Position numbers and translations under genes: made by a program. Below, in pieces: positions 1 through 6,989 of a stretch of 7,206 nt of DNA. Position 1 is the stretch's first letter. Every line of letters starts with the position of its first letter. Under the pieces are notes generated by a model. That model was given only the letters and a program-made list of their open reading frames with translations, did no database searches and was not told where the DNA came from. Source of the stretch: Candidatus Chloroheliales bacterium (GTDB taxonomy: Bacteria; Chloroflexota; Chloroflexia; QHBQ01); contig QHBQ01000349.1 of the NCBI GenBank assembly GCA_003243865.1, forward strand, positions 1 through 7,206, read 5' to 3'.

Positions 1-9
1 AAATTCGGG

Positions 10-966
10 ATGACTCATGTTATCCTATTCGGGAGGGCAACCTTGCTTAACTTGTATATCGAACCGAAGAGCAAAGAAACTGACAGGAAGGGGCGTAAAG
101 GCCGCATCTTCAGGGCCGAGCTGATTGGTTACGTCACCTGCCCTGAGCTATATGATGAACGAGAGGAGCGAGCCTCGGTGCGCCCACTCCACCTCACCCT
201 GGCGGGGCCGGATAGCGAACTCAGCGTCTTCCTCGCTAACTTCGTCAGCCTGGGTCACCCCGCCAAACTCGAGGGCCAGCCGAACAGCTGGGACGACCCC
301 ACCATATTCGAGTGCCTCAAGACGCTCAAATACAAGGTAGAAATCCAGAAGAATTGCGGGCGGCCCGGCACAAGCTGCGCACGGGTGTACCTGCCGCAAT
401 TCAGCGAGCCGAAGCAGCCGATTGGCGAGGAGAGCGAGGTAAAGTTCACCTGCGTTATCCCCACCTGGTGGGTAGACGAGCGAATGAAGGCCGAGGTGCT
501 GCCCAACCCCACGCTCTGCCAGGCGGTTATCACCCACGCCGCCCGCCTTGGCATCCTGGCCGAGCAGCCAGGCGGAGACAACCCGCTGGGCCTGCCGCTG
601 AAGCTGGGGCGCGATGAGCTATTGCGCCTGGTGCCGGTCGCTTATTACTTCGCCAGGTTCCTCGATCTCAACACCGGCGTGCCATTTCTGCGCGAACCAG
701 CCTACTTCGTACAGGTTTACCTCGCCGCGCTGAAAGCTGGTATCGCCAGCCTGCCGCACACCGAATACAGCCGCTACGCCTATCATCGGGACAGACCTGC
801 AGGCGACGACTGGTTCTTCGCCCGCCGCCGTGACCTGCTCGGCTTTGTCACCGTTGTGGCGCAGGCGATGGGCCTGGAGCAGGCGATTGCCGTAAGCTGC
901 GAGGCGGCCAGACTGGGCGAGTTCCTGACCCAGCAGATCAGCCTCTACTACCAGCTGACCGGCTAG
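10..966 (+). CDS. Protein of unknown family, about 318 aa, upstream gene of the cluster
   Basis: I do not recognise this family. The GC-rich codon use and long uninterrupted frame match the following genes, so it is a real gene. The N-terminal half (about residues 1-155) looks like a mixed, strand-rich domain with a basic patch at about 20-32 and cysteines at 44, 102, 116, 123 and 148. The C-terminal half (about 165-318) reads as mostly helical, with aromatic patches such as AYYFARF and AYFVQVYLAAL. No signal peptide, membrane segment or catalytic motif is evident. The start is uncertain: the frame is open to base 1 and only nine bases precede the ATG, so no ribosome binding site can be judged and the gene may begin outside the window. 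It lies 158 bp before the methyltransferase-helicase gene on the same strand. Near its C-terminus QISLYY (309-314) loosely resembles a beta-clamp motif. Function is left open. Confidence 0.8.
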   Translation: MTHVILFGRATLLNLYIEPKSKETDRKGRKGRIFRAELIGYVTCPELYDEREERASVRPLHLTLAGPDSELSVFLANFVSLGHPAKLEGQPNSWDDPTIFECLKTLKYKVEIQKNCGRPGTSCARVYLPQFSEPKQPIGEESEVKFTCVIPTWWVDERMKAEVLPNPTLCQAVITHAARLGILAEQPGGDNPLGLPLKLGRDELLRLVPVAYYFARFLDLNTGVPFLREPAYFVQVYLAALKAGIASLPHTEYSRYAYHRDRPAGDDWFFARRRDLLGFVTVVAQAMGLEQAIAVSCEAARLGEFLTQQISLYYQLTG

Positions 967-1124
967 CGGGTACGGGCTATGGCTACCAAAAGCAGTTAGC
1001 ATGGGAATAGCTGTCCGCCCAGCAGGGATAGCGGGCAAGACTGCGCCAGCGCTCCTGCCGTTATGACAACGGTTAGGCACGGGTAGATACAAGCACCTTA
1101 ACAACTTAAACAGGAGGTCAGACG
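967..1124 (+). promoter_or_regulatory. Inverted-repeat-rich spacer upstream of the methyltransferase-helicase gene
   Basis: This is the longest gap within the three-gene cluster. It contains several interrupted inverted repeats. GCTAT at 976-980 faces ATAGC at 1007-1011, with GCTA 982-985 and TAGC 997-1000 nested inside. CCGC at 1015-1018 faces GCGG at 1031-1034. The best is CCT-G-CCGTT at 1054-1062 facing AACGG-TT-AGG at 1068-1077 around a 5-base loop. None is followed by a T-run, so these are not classic intrinsic terminators. They could be an operator or a structured leader. I see no convincing -35/-10 pair, and no ORF. Confidence 0.35.
1112..1118 (+). promoter_or_regulatory. Strong Shine-Dalgarno site AGGAGGT deciding the ATG at 1125
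   Basis: AGGAGGT is nearly fully complementary to the 16S rRNA 3' end and sits six bases before the ATG at 1125. This fixes the start of the large gene, because the N-terminal residues that follow (GYFPTP at 11-16) already form the opening motif of the methyltransferase domain. Confidence 0.85.
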
Positions 1125-4100
1125 ATGGCAAGACCGGCAGCAGTTGCACTAGCGGGCTACTTCCCCACGCCCCAGCACCTGGTCGGGGACATGGCCGCGC
1201 TGATAGATATGCGCGGGGCATCAGCGGAGCGGCAGAAGCGGCACGGCAGGGTCGCAGTGATTGACCCCTGCGCGGGTGACGGTGCGGCGGTGCTGGAACT
1301 CACCCGCCTGCTCGGCGGCGACTTCCATGCCTCCAGCTATCAGGGGGTGGAAGCGTTCGTCTACGCCGCGGAGATGGAGCGCTCGCGGGCCAGCCAGCTT
1401 GGGGCAGCGTTCAAACAGCTGCTGCCCTACGGCAAGCGCGAGAACGCCCTGCATAGCGACGCCTTTAACCTGATCTGGGAGACGAGTAGCGCTGCCCCTG
1501 GCGCGCATCTCCTCTTCCTCAACCCGCCCTACGACTACGACCGTGAGTACGAGCGGCTGGAACAGCGCTGGCTAGCGCGCTTCACCGCTTCGCTCATCCC
1601 CGGCGAGGGCATCCTCATGTTCGTGGTGCCGTACTACGCGCTCAACGCCAGCGCCGAATATATTGCCCGCCATTACGAGCCGCAGAGCCTCTACTGCTAC
1701 CGCTTCCCCGACGGAGAATGGGAGGCGTACAAACAGGTGGTGCTGCTCGCCCGCCGCCGCCAATCCCCGCTGCCCGAAGGCTGGGTGGACGAAGCGTCCA
1801 AAGCCAGGGTGCAGGCCTGGGCAGCCAACCCCGATGGCATTCCGACGCTGCCAAAGGCTGGTACATCTCAGGCAGTGCTGGGCATCAACTGGGCGGAGAA
1901 CGCGGGGTTCGCAAAGTGGCAGGCGGCCAGCTGTGACCTCAGCGCAGTCACTGCGGCACTGCGCATCGGGCGGCGTAGCGCGAAGAACGGGCAACTGGTT
2001 GAGAACAAGGGCTGGGGACTGTCCAGCCTGGCCGAGATGTTCGCCCGACCTATAGAGGTGGTGATGCCGCCGCGAGCGGCGCACCTGGCCAATGCGCTGG
2101 CCTGCGACTTCTTCAACGGCGCGGCGGTCGAGCCGAACGACGGCGTGGGCGCGAAGGGGCTGATCAAGGCGCGCTTCATCCCCACCAATGTGACTGTAGA
2201 TGAGAAGGTGAATGCAAAGGGCAAGGTCAGCAAGCTGATACAGGTGCGCCAGCCGGTGATGAAGATGACCTTCCTCGACCTAACGACTGGCAGACTACAC
2301 GAGCTGAAGCCGGGTACCACCGCCAGCGGTGAGCGCGACCCGGATAAGATGACCATCGCCGACCTGGTAGAAGGTTACTCGAACAGTCTGCTGCGGGTGA
2401 TGGACACCATGTGTCCACCGCTGCACGACCCTCGCCGACCTGACCACCTGATCAGGTTGCCGGAGATGCGCCGCCGCCTGTACGAGCCGCAGGCCCACGC
2501 CGCTATTGCCGGACTGAAGCTACTGGCCAGGGGCGAGAACTTCATTCTCAACGGTGAGATTGGCAGCGGCAAGAGCATCACCGCGGTCGCCACTGCCTTC
2601 GCCCTGGGCCCGCGCCACCACTATACCACCATCCGCCAGTTGCAGGCCCAGCCAGGGCTGGAGGACGCGGCCGGGGTCGGCCAGGTGAAGCTGGCCCTGA
2701 TCGTCTGCCCGCCGCACCTGCTGCGCGGCTGGCGCGACCAGATCGAGCTAACTCTGCCCGCGGCGCGGGTGGTAGTGCTAAACAGCATCGGCGGCAGGCC
2801 GGACGAAGTAGCTGGCAGCTGGCCCGCTAACAGGCTGGAAGAGCTGCGTAACGTCCCAGCTAGAGAGGGTATTGGCGGCGACATCACATTTGCCATCCTC
2901 AGCCGTGAGGCCGCCAAGCTCGGCTCACGGATGAACCCCGCTATCGACCAGCGGGGGCGCTGCCCCGACTGCGGTCGGGTGGTCGCCAAAGCTCCGGACA
3001 CCCTCGCGGCCCGCAGAGCGCGCTGCGAACACCAGGCCAATATCGCATCAACCCCGCTGGCGAAGCTGACCGCCAGGCTTGCCGGACTAGTCGCGGCGGT
3101 CGACGCCAATATCACTGAAGTTGGCTACCTTGTCCCCAGCTATCAGCGTCTGGCCGCCGCGCGCGAACAGGTCCGCGCCGACGCGCCCGACGTGAATATC
3201 CGCTGGCAACACGCCGCACTGGTCGAATACCGCGCCCATAAGGTCAATCCCCATCTGGGCCACGTCACCGACCTGCTGCCGCTGCCCAGGTTCGTGAGCG
3301 AGAAGCTGCTGCTAGCCGCCTGCAATATGGGCGCGTCATACAATCCGCAGGGCATGATCGGCCGCCGCATCACCAACCCCCAGCTTGCTGCGCAGGTGGA
3401 TCGCTACGGCGGGCTGGTCGAGGTGAAAGCGAGTGATGGCACCAGCCCCGCTGCCACGCCGCTGGGGGCGATCATCACGGAGCTTATCAGGCTGACCATT
3501 CCGCCGCTTGAGCAGCGGGTGAACAGCGATCAGCTGGCAATCATGCTGCGCGCCATCGTCGGGCTTTGCGTGGCGATGCCCCGCCGCGACGAGTTTGTGG
3601 CCGAGCTTGCCACCCTGCTTTACGAACTTGCTACCCTTGACGAGGCCAGCTACGGTGCGGGGGCAAGCGCCCGCAAAGCGGCCCGCGAACTGGCGCTCAC
3701 TTTGAGCTTTGGCAGCGAGCTACAAAAGCAGACCGAGGCCGAGCTGCGCAGGCTGGGGCCGAAGGTGAAGCTAACGGGTAGCAGTTCGGAGTGGGATAAC
3801 TATGATAAGACCATGCGCAGGCTCAGGCGCAAGCATGAGGGAACATCCCAGCCCAGCTACTACGGCTACGGCTATCGCGACCGCGGCGAGATCGACTATA
3901 CCTACCCCCACATCGAAATCGCCGATGGCATCCTCACCTGGAACGGCTTCAGCGTAGGCGACGGTCATGCCGCCGTCGCGCAGCTTGGCCCGCTGGTGGG
4001 AGTATCCAACTTCAGGCCGGGGGAGCCGTGCGACGGCCCGCTCTACCAGGTATCAGCCGAGCCGCGCCGCTATCCGCTGGCTGACTACATCAGTCGCTAC

Positions 4101-5732
4101 CAGCAGCATAACGTGGACCTCCTCATCGTGGACGAAGCCCACGAGTACGCCTCCGAAGGCTCGGCCCAGCGCCAGGCGGTAGGCAGGCTAATCGAGATGG
4201 GTAAACCAACTATGATGCTGACCGGCAGCATCATGAAGGGATATGCTGACAGCCTGTTCGCCAACTTCTGGGCGATTGACCGCCGCTTCCGCGAGAAGTA
4301 TGGATACAAGGACATCCGCCGCTTCATCGAGGACTATGCCTACCTCAAGCTGGAAGTGGATCTCGAGGGTAAGGACGAGGGCGAAGCCAGCTACGGGGCG
4401 ATGAGCGACCGCCGCTTCGACCGCGAGGATGGTAAGGTCATCGGGCTTGCTCCTGGCGTGATGCCGAACTTCGTGCCGGAGTGGCTTCTGCCCCGCGCGG
4501 TGATGATCGACCTGGAGGCGCTGGGCGTCGAACTGCCGGAGCTGAGCCAAATCGCCGTGCCTGTCGTTCCCGCGCCGGAAGACGAGTGGGGTCAGAAGGT
4601 GGTGAACTGGGCCAGGAAGCTCGAAGCCGAGGTGCTGGCCACGATCAGGGCCGACCGCTTCCAGCCCGGCCTCGCGGGTAAGCTGATGTACGCGCTGCCG
4701 ATGTGCGCAACCTACGCCGACCGCGCCACCGCCGACACCGGCCGGGGCAAGCTCGAGGGCGAGGCGAAGTTCGTCATCCGCTACCCCGAAGATGTGGGTG
4801 GCGGCCTGGTCGCTGCCGCCGACGTCATCCCTGCTGGCGTACTGGCCCCCAAAGAGAAGGTGATGGTGCAGCTACTGAAGAAAGAGCGAGCGGAGGGCCG
4901 CCGCACCATGATCTATATGTGGAACACAAGCGATGATGCCGGGCTGATGAGGCGGCTCGCCGAAATCGTGAAGCGGCGCGCTGGCCTCAAGGTCGCGGTG
5001 CTGGAGGCAAAGAAGGTAGACCCAGGCGTGCGTCAGGACTGGATTGACCGCGAGGTGATCGGCAAGGATGTGGACGTGCTTATCGTCAACGCCCGCGCGG
5101 TCGAGACCGGCCTCAACAACCTGGTCTACTTCAGTTCCGTCATCTGGTACGAGAACCCGCTCTGCAACGCCATCACCTTCCGCCAGGCTAACGGGAGGAT
5201 ATATCGCAACGGCCAGCAACTGCCGGTGCGTATCTACATCCTGTTCTACCGGGACACCTCTCAGGCGGAGATGATGTCGCTCTGGATGCAGAAGGTATCG
5301 GAGAGCCTGAAGACCGACGGTCAGGACTGGCAGGCCGCACTGGAAGCGGCCGGCGCAGGTGGCGCAGATGCGCCTATCCAGCAGCACGCTGCGCTCGGCG
5401 AAGCGCTCTATCGCAAGATGAGCGCGCGGGGCAAGGTGAATAGCGAGTACGCCAGCCACCAGACCACCGCTAGCGAAGCCGGTAGCATGAATGGAGCGAA
5501 GCAAGCAGAGGTCAAGGTCGAGGATGTGGTGCAGGTGATGGAGCTAAGCGAAGTTATCAGCATCAGCAGCCCGAAGCAGGCAGACACCCCGATCGCGTCA
5601 CCAGTAGGAGGGGATGCTCAACCGCAAGGCCAGGCCGACGTCCGCCTCATCTTCGGCATCGGCAGCCTGGACCGACCGCGCAGCGGCGGCAGAAAGAAGG
5701 AGGAGAACAGTGGACAACTTTCCCTGTTCTGA
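1125..5732 (+). CDS. DNA methyltransferase - SNF2-like helicase fusion (DUF6094-like N-terminus), 1535 aa, with C-terminal clamp motif
   Basis: Residues 1-~215 form a Rossmann methyltransferase: GYFPTP at 11-16, SAM-binding VIDPCAGDG at 45-53, acidic E83 in the next strand, catalytic NPPY at 133-136 (typical of N6-adenine enzymes) and a strand ILMFVVPYY at 163-171. This resembles DUF6094-type plasmid/phage methylases. A linker leads to a superfamily 2 helicase: Q-motif LYEPQ ending at Q456, Walker A GEIGSGKS 477-484, motif Ia VCPPHLLRGW 527-536, DEAH 1003-1006, motif III LTGS 1032-1035, motif V about 1316-1333, and SNF2-type motif VI RQANGRIYRNGQ 1353-1364. Walker A and DEAH are about 520 residues apart, far more than usual; the insert holds a possible zinc site (C613, C616, C634, H636) and a Tyr/Gly patch at 912-917. 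A low-complexity tail from about 1430 ends in QLSLF. No nuclease motif was seen. The layout recalls phage P1 DarB (antirestriction) and the methylase and helicase parts of DISARM/BREX. Target sequence and biological role are inference. Confidence 0.9.
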   Translation: MARPAAVALAGYFPTPQHLVGDMAALIDMRGASAERQKRHGRVAVIDPCAGDGAAVLELTRLLGGDFHASSYQGVEAFVYAAEMERSRASQLGAAFKQLLPYGKRENALHSDAFNLIWETSSAAPGAHLLFLNPPYDYDREYERLEQRWLARFTASLIPGEGILMFVVPYYALNASAEYIARHYEPQSLYCYRFPDGEWEAYKQVVLLARRRQSPLPEGWVDEASKARVQAWAANPDGIPTLPKAGTSQAVLGINWAENAGFAKWQAASCDLSAVTAALRIGRRSAKNGQLVENKGWGLSSLAEMFARPIEVVMPPRAAHLANALACDFFNGAAVEPNDGVGAKGLIKARFIPTNVTVDEKVNAKGKVSKLIQVRQPVMKMTFLDLTTGRLHELKPGTTASGERDPDKMTIADLVEGYSNSLLRVMDTMCPPLHDPRRPDHLIRLPEMRRRLYEPQAHAAIAGLKLLARGENFILNGEIGSGKSITAVATAFALGPRHHYTTIRQLQAQPGLEDAAGVGQVKLALIVCPPHLLRGWRDQIELTLPAARVVVLNSIGGRPDEVAGSWPANRLEELRNVPAREGIGGDITFAILSREAAKLGSRMNPAIDQRGRCPDCGRVVAKAPDTLAARRARCEHQANIASTPLAKLTARLAGLVAAVDANITEVGYLVPSYQRLAAAREQVRADAPDVNIRWQHAALVEYRAHKVNPHLGHVTDLLPLPRFVSEKLLLAACNMGASYNPQGMIGRRITNPQLAAQVDRYGGLVEVKASDGTSPAATPLGAIITELIRLTIPPLEQRVNSDQLAIMLRAIVGLCVAMPRRDEFVAELATLLYELATLDEASYGAGASARKAARELALTLSFGSELQKQTEAELRRLGPKVKLTGSSSEWDNYDKTMRRLRRKHEGTSQPSYYGYGYRDRGEIDYTYPHIEIADGILTWNGFSVGDGHAAVAQLGPLVGVSNFRPGEPCDGPLYQVSAEPRRYPLADYISRYQQHNVDLLIVDEAHEYASEGSAQRQAVGRLIEMGKPTMMLTGSIMKGYADSLFANFWAIDRRFREKYGYKDIRRFIEDYAYLKLEVDLEGKDEGEASYGAMSDRRFDREDGKVIGLAPGVMPNFVPEWLLPRAVMIDLEALGVELPELSQIAVPVVPAPEDEWGQKVVNWARKLEAEVLATIRADRFQPGLAGKLMYALPMCATYADRATADTGRGKLEGEAKFVIRYPEDVGGGLVAAADVIPAGVLAPKEKVMVQLLKKERAEGRRTMIYMWNTSDDAGLMRRLAEIVKRRAGLKVAVLEAKKVDPGVRQDWIDREVIGKDVDVLIVNARAVETGLNNLVYFSSVIWYENPLCNAITFRQANGRIYRNGQQLPVRIYILFYRDTSQAEMMSLWMQKVSESLKTDGQDWQAALEAAGAGGADAPIQQHAALGEALYRKMSARGKVNSEYASHQTTASEAGSMNGAKQAEVKVEDVVQVMELSEVISISSPKQADTPIASPVGGDAQPQGQADVRLIFGIGSLDRPRSGGRKKEENSGQLSLF
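5715..5729 (+). other. Predicted beta-sliding-clamp-binding motif QLSLF at the extreme C-terminus
   Basis: The last five codons before the stop encode Q1531-L-S-L-F1535, an exact fit to the bacterial DnaN-binding consensus QL[S/D]LF. It follows a charged, flexible tail (RKKEENSG), the usual setting for such motifs in polymerases, mismatch repair proteins and Hda. The match is seen directly; clamp binding is inferred from the known motif. Confidence 0.65.
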
Positions 5733-5769
5733 GCAGAGATCGGGACTGCGGCCACTGCGCCAGGCTGTT

Positions 5770-5803
5770 ACTTACTGCGAAAACGAAAGGAGGTGAGGTA
5801 AGT
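5770..5803 (+). promoter_or_regulatory. Ribosome binding site of the Prim-Pol gene inside a possible small stem-loop
   Basis: AAAGGAGGTGA at 5786-5796 is a near-perfect SD; its GGAGG core (5789-5793) lies 8 bases before the GTG at 5802 and decides that start, since no ATG is available nearby. ACTTAC at 5770-5775 is perfectly complementary to GTAAGT at 5798-5803, which includes the first two bases of the start codon, leaving the SD in a 22-base loop. The stem has only two G-C pairs, so any effect on translation would be modest. Confidence 0.6.
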
Positions 5804-6629
5804 GCAGGACAGCTACAGCGCCGCTCGCGCCTACGTTGGCATCGGCTGGCACATCTTCGCCAAGCGGCCCCGCTCCAAGCGGCCGCTGGCGGGCAGCCAC
5901 GACTACCTCGATGCGCGACTAGACCCCAGCCCCTGGCGGCGCAACCCCAGGCTAAATATCGCGCTGGCGTGCGGCCCCAGCAATATCCTGGTGCTGGACA
6001 TTGACGATGGTAGTCTAGAACAGGTTGCCAGCATTCTCGGTGAAGCGGCGTTGGCAACCCCACAGCAACGTAGCGGCGGCGGGCGCTGGCACCTGTTTTA
6101 CCGTGCGCCTGACCCTGGCACCATCGGCATGGAGATACGTAAGCATGGCAATCTGCCGGATCTGCCAGGCTGCGAGGTGCTGGGGACGACCGCCAACGTG
6201 ATGCTCTGCCCCAGCATCCATCCCAGCGGCAGGATGTACCGTTGGAACATCGGCCATAACCCCTGGCGCATCAAGCTGCGCCCGACGCCTGAGCCGCTAA
6301 TCGAGATGCTCAAGGCGAAGCAGCAAGCCGCTGCAGTGCTGTACGCCCCCAGGTTCCCCAGCTATCCCAACTATCACCGCCCCCGCTACGGCGAGAAGAT
6401 GCTGGAGGGATGCATCGAAGAACTGGCGCGCACCATCGAAAAGCGCAATACCAGGCTGTATCTAGTCAGCTTGAGACTGGGCCGCGCAATCGCGGGTGGG
6501 TTGCTCGACGAACGCAAGGTACGCCTTGAGCTGGAAGAGGCTGCCTGCGGCATTGGGCTGGAAGCGGGCGAGATAAAGCACACCATCAACAGCGGGCTGA
6601 AGGCGGGAGCCGCTCGCCCGCTGTGGTAG
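5802..6629 (+). CDS. Bifunctional DNA primase/polymerase (Prim-Pol, archaeo-eukaryotic primase fold), 275 aa
   Basis: The protein carries the Prim-Pol N-terminal domain (PF09250-like) found in plasmid and phage replication proteins. Visible landmarks in order are GWHIFAKRPRSKRPL at 15-29, the metal-binding acidic strand VLDIDDGS at 64-71 (D66 and D68 the likely catalytic pair), SGGGRWHLFYR at 91-101, and the IHPSGRMYRW segment at 139-148. The C-terminal part (about 205-275) has the pattern LYLVSLRLGRAIAGG, an acidic helix, then EIKHTINSGLKAG, like the small helical domain often found after primase cores. It would make primers, and possibly extend DNA, at a replicon's origin or fork. No helicase domain is fused; the large upstream helicase is the only one in the window. 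It starts with GTG, is preceded by a strong SD, and begins 69 bp after the upstream stop, suggesting co-transcription. A second primase or origin-binding protein is not seen. Confidence 0.88.
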   Translation: MQDSYSAARAYVGIGWHIFAKRPRSKRPLAGSHDYLDARLDPSPWRRNPRLNIALACGPSNILVLDIDDGSLEQVASILGEAALATPQQRSGGGRWHLFYRAPDPGTIGMEIRKHGNLPDLPGCEVLGTTANVMLCPSIHPSGRMYRWNIGHNPWRIKLRPTPEPLIEMLKAKQQAAAVLYAPRFPSYPNYHRPRYGEKMLEGCIEELARTIEKRNTRLYLVSLRLGRAIAGGLLDERKVRLELEEAACGIGLEAGEIKHTINSGLKAGAARPLW

Positions 6630-6657
6630 AGAAAAGGAACGAGTAGTGATGCATAGA

Positions 6658-6770
6658 GTGAAGTACCCCATGCGTAAACGCAGGGGCTTCTACACTTCCA
6701 ACCGAAGTTGGTCATGTTGGCCTCTTCCAGGCCGAGGGTGCTTCGACTCACCCAGTTAGCATTGGTTAGC
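6658..6770 (-). ncRNA. Omega-RNA (reRNA)-like scaffold, four consecutive hairpins
   Basis: On the - strand, 5' to 3', there are GGGTG/CACCC (arms 6753-6749 and 6740-6736, 8-base loop), GGCCT/AGGCC (6733-6729 and 6723-6719, 5-base loop), CCAAC/GTTGG (6711-6707 and 6702-6698, 4-base loop), then the 13-bp right-end hairpin at 6690-6660. This is the arrangement and position of TnpB guide RNAs, whose scaffold lies at the transposon right end and whose guide is the flanking DNA. The guide here would begin at 6657 reading TCTATGCATCACTACTCG. The 5' boundary is a guess; a GTTAGC direct repeat (6755-6760, 6765-6770) lies just beyond the first hairpin. Expression is not shown. Confidence 0.5.
6660..6690 (-). 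repeat. Right-end hairpin of the miniature element
   Basis: GAAG 6660-6663 pairs with CTTC 6687-6690, CCCC 6666-6669 with GGGG 6683-6686, and TGCGT 6671-6675 with ACGCA 6678-6682, leaving bulges TA (6664-6665) and A (6670) and an AA loop. Bulged hairpins of this sort are the TnpA recognition structures of IS200/IS605 ends. Confidence 0.75.
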
Positions 6771-6820
6771 TGCACCGGGTATAGAGCCAGCACATCTACA
6801 TGGTACGTTAGTGCTTTTAC

Positions 6821-6842
6821 CTGGCGGAACGATTTACGCCAG
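6821..6842. repeat. Internal 6-bp inverted repeat in the miniature element
   Basis: CTGGCG at 6821-6826 is the exact inverse complement of CGCCAG at 6837-6842 with a 10-base spacer. It lies in the middle of the element between the omega-RNA-like part and the left end, and its role is unknown. Confidence 0.5.
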
Positions 6843-6948
6843 AACGCCCAAACACTATTAGCTTGTAAAGGTGCATGGGTCTATTAAAGCAAGATACGTG
6901 CCTGTAACGCGACTTTTGAACGTAACTTTCAACCAACCTACAAGAGTG

Positions 6949-6989
6949 GCGGCTGTATCCCCATACCTGAAGGCAGGGGTCTTAGCCGC
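6949..6989 (-). repeat. Left-end hairpin of the miniature element
   Basis: GCGGCT 6949-6954 pairs with AGCCGC 6984-6989, CCCC 6959-6962 with GGGG 6976-6979, and CCT 6966-6968 with AGG 6971-6973 over a GA loop. The order of stems, with an internal loop between the outer and CCCC/GGGG stems and a CCTGAAGG tip, is characteristic of IS200/IS605-type ends in many bacteria. Confidence 0.75.

Noticed and set aside
1054..1077. Hairpin as an intrinsic terminator for the first gene
   Set aside because: The stem is interrupted and not followed by a run of T, so termination is not supported.
619..1221. 200-codon - strand frame opposite the first gene, the spacer and the start of the second
   Set aside because: Typical mirror frame in GC-rich DNA; it has no recognisable motif and overlaps two better-supported genes.
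4872..5504. 210-codon - strand frame opposite the helicase C-terminal domain
   Set aside because: It lies antisense to the conserved helicase motifs V and VI, so the + strand reading is the constrained one.
993..6762. 10-base match CAGTTAGCAT at 993-1002 and 6753-6762
   Set aside because: Matches of this length are expected by chance in 7 kb, and no longer similarity surrounds them.
6755..6770. Tandem GTTAGC units as a possible iteron or CRISPR-like repeat
   Set aside because: Only two 6-base copies occur and there is no regular array; no CRISPR array is present anywhere in the window.
6386..6793. 135-codon open frame on the - strand across the element's right end and the Prim-Pol 3' end
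   Set aside because: It runs through four hairpins and then antisense to a clear gene. Its first ~45 codons could be a relic of a TnpB C-terminus read through the right end, but no TnpB motif (zinc ribbon or catalytic residues) is visible, so I do not call a gene.
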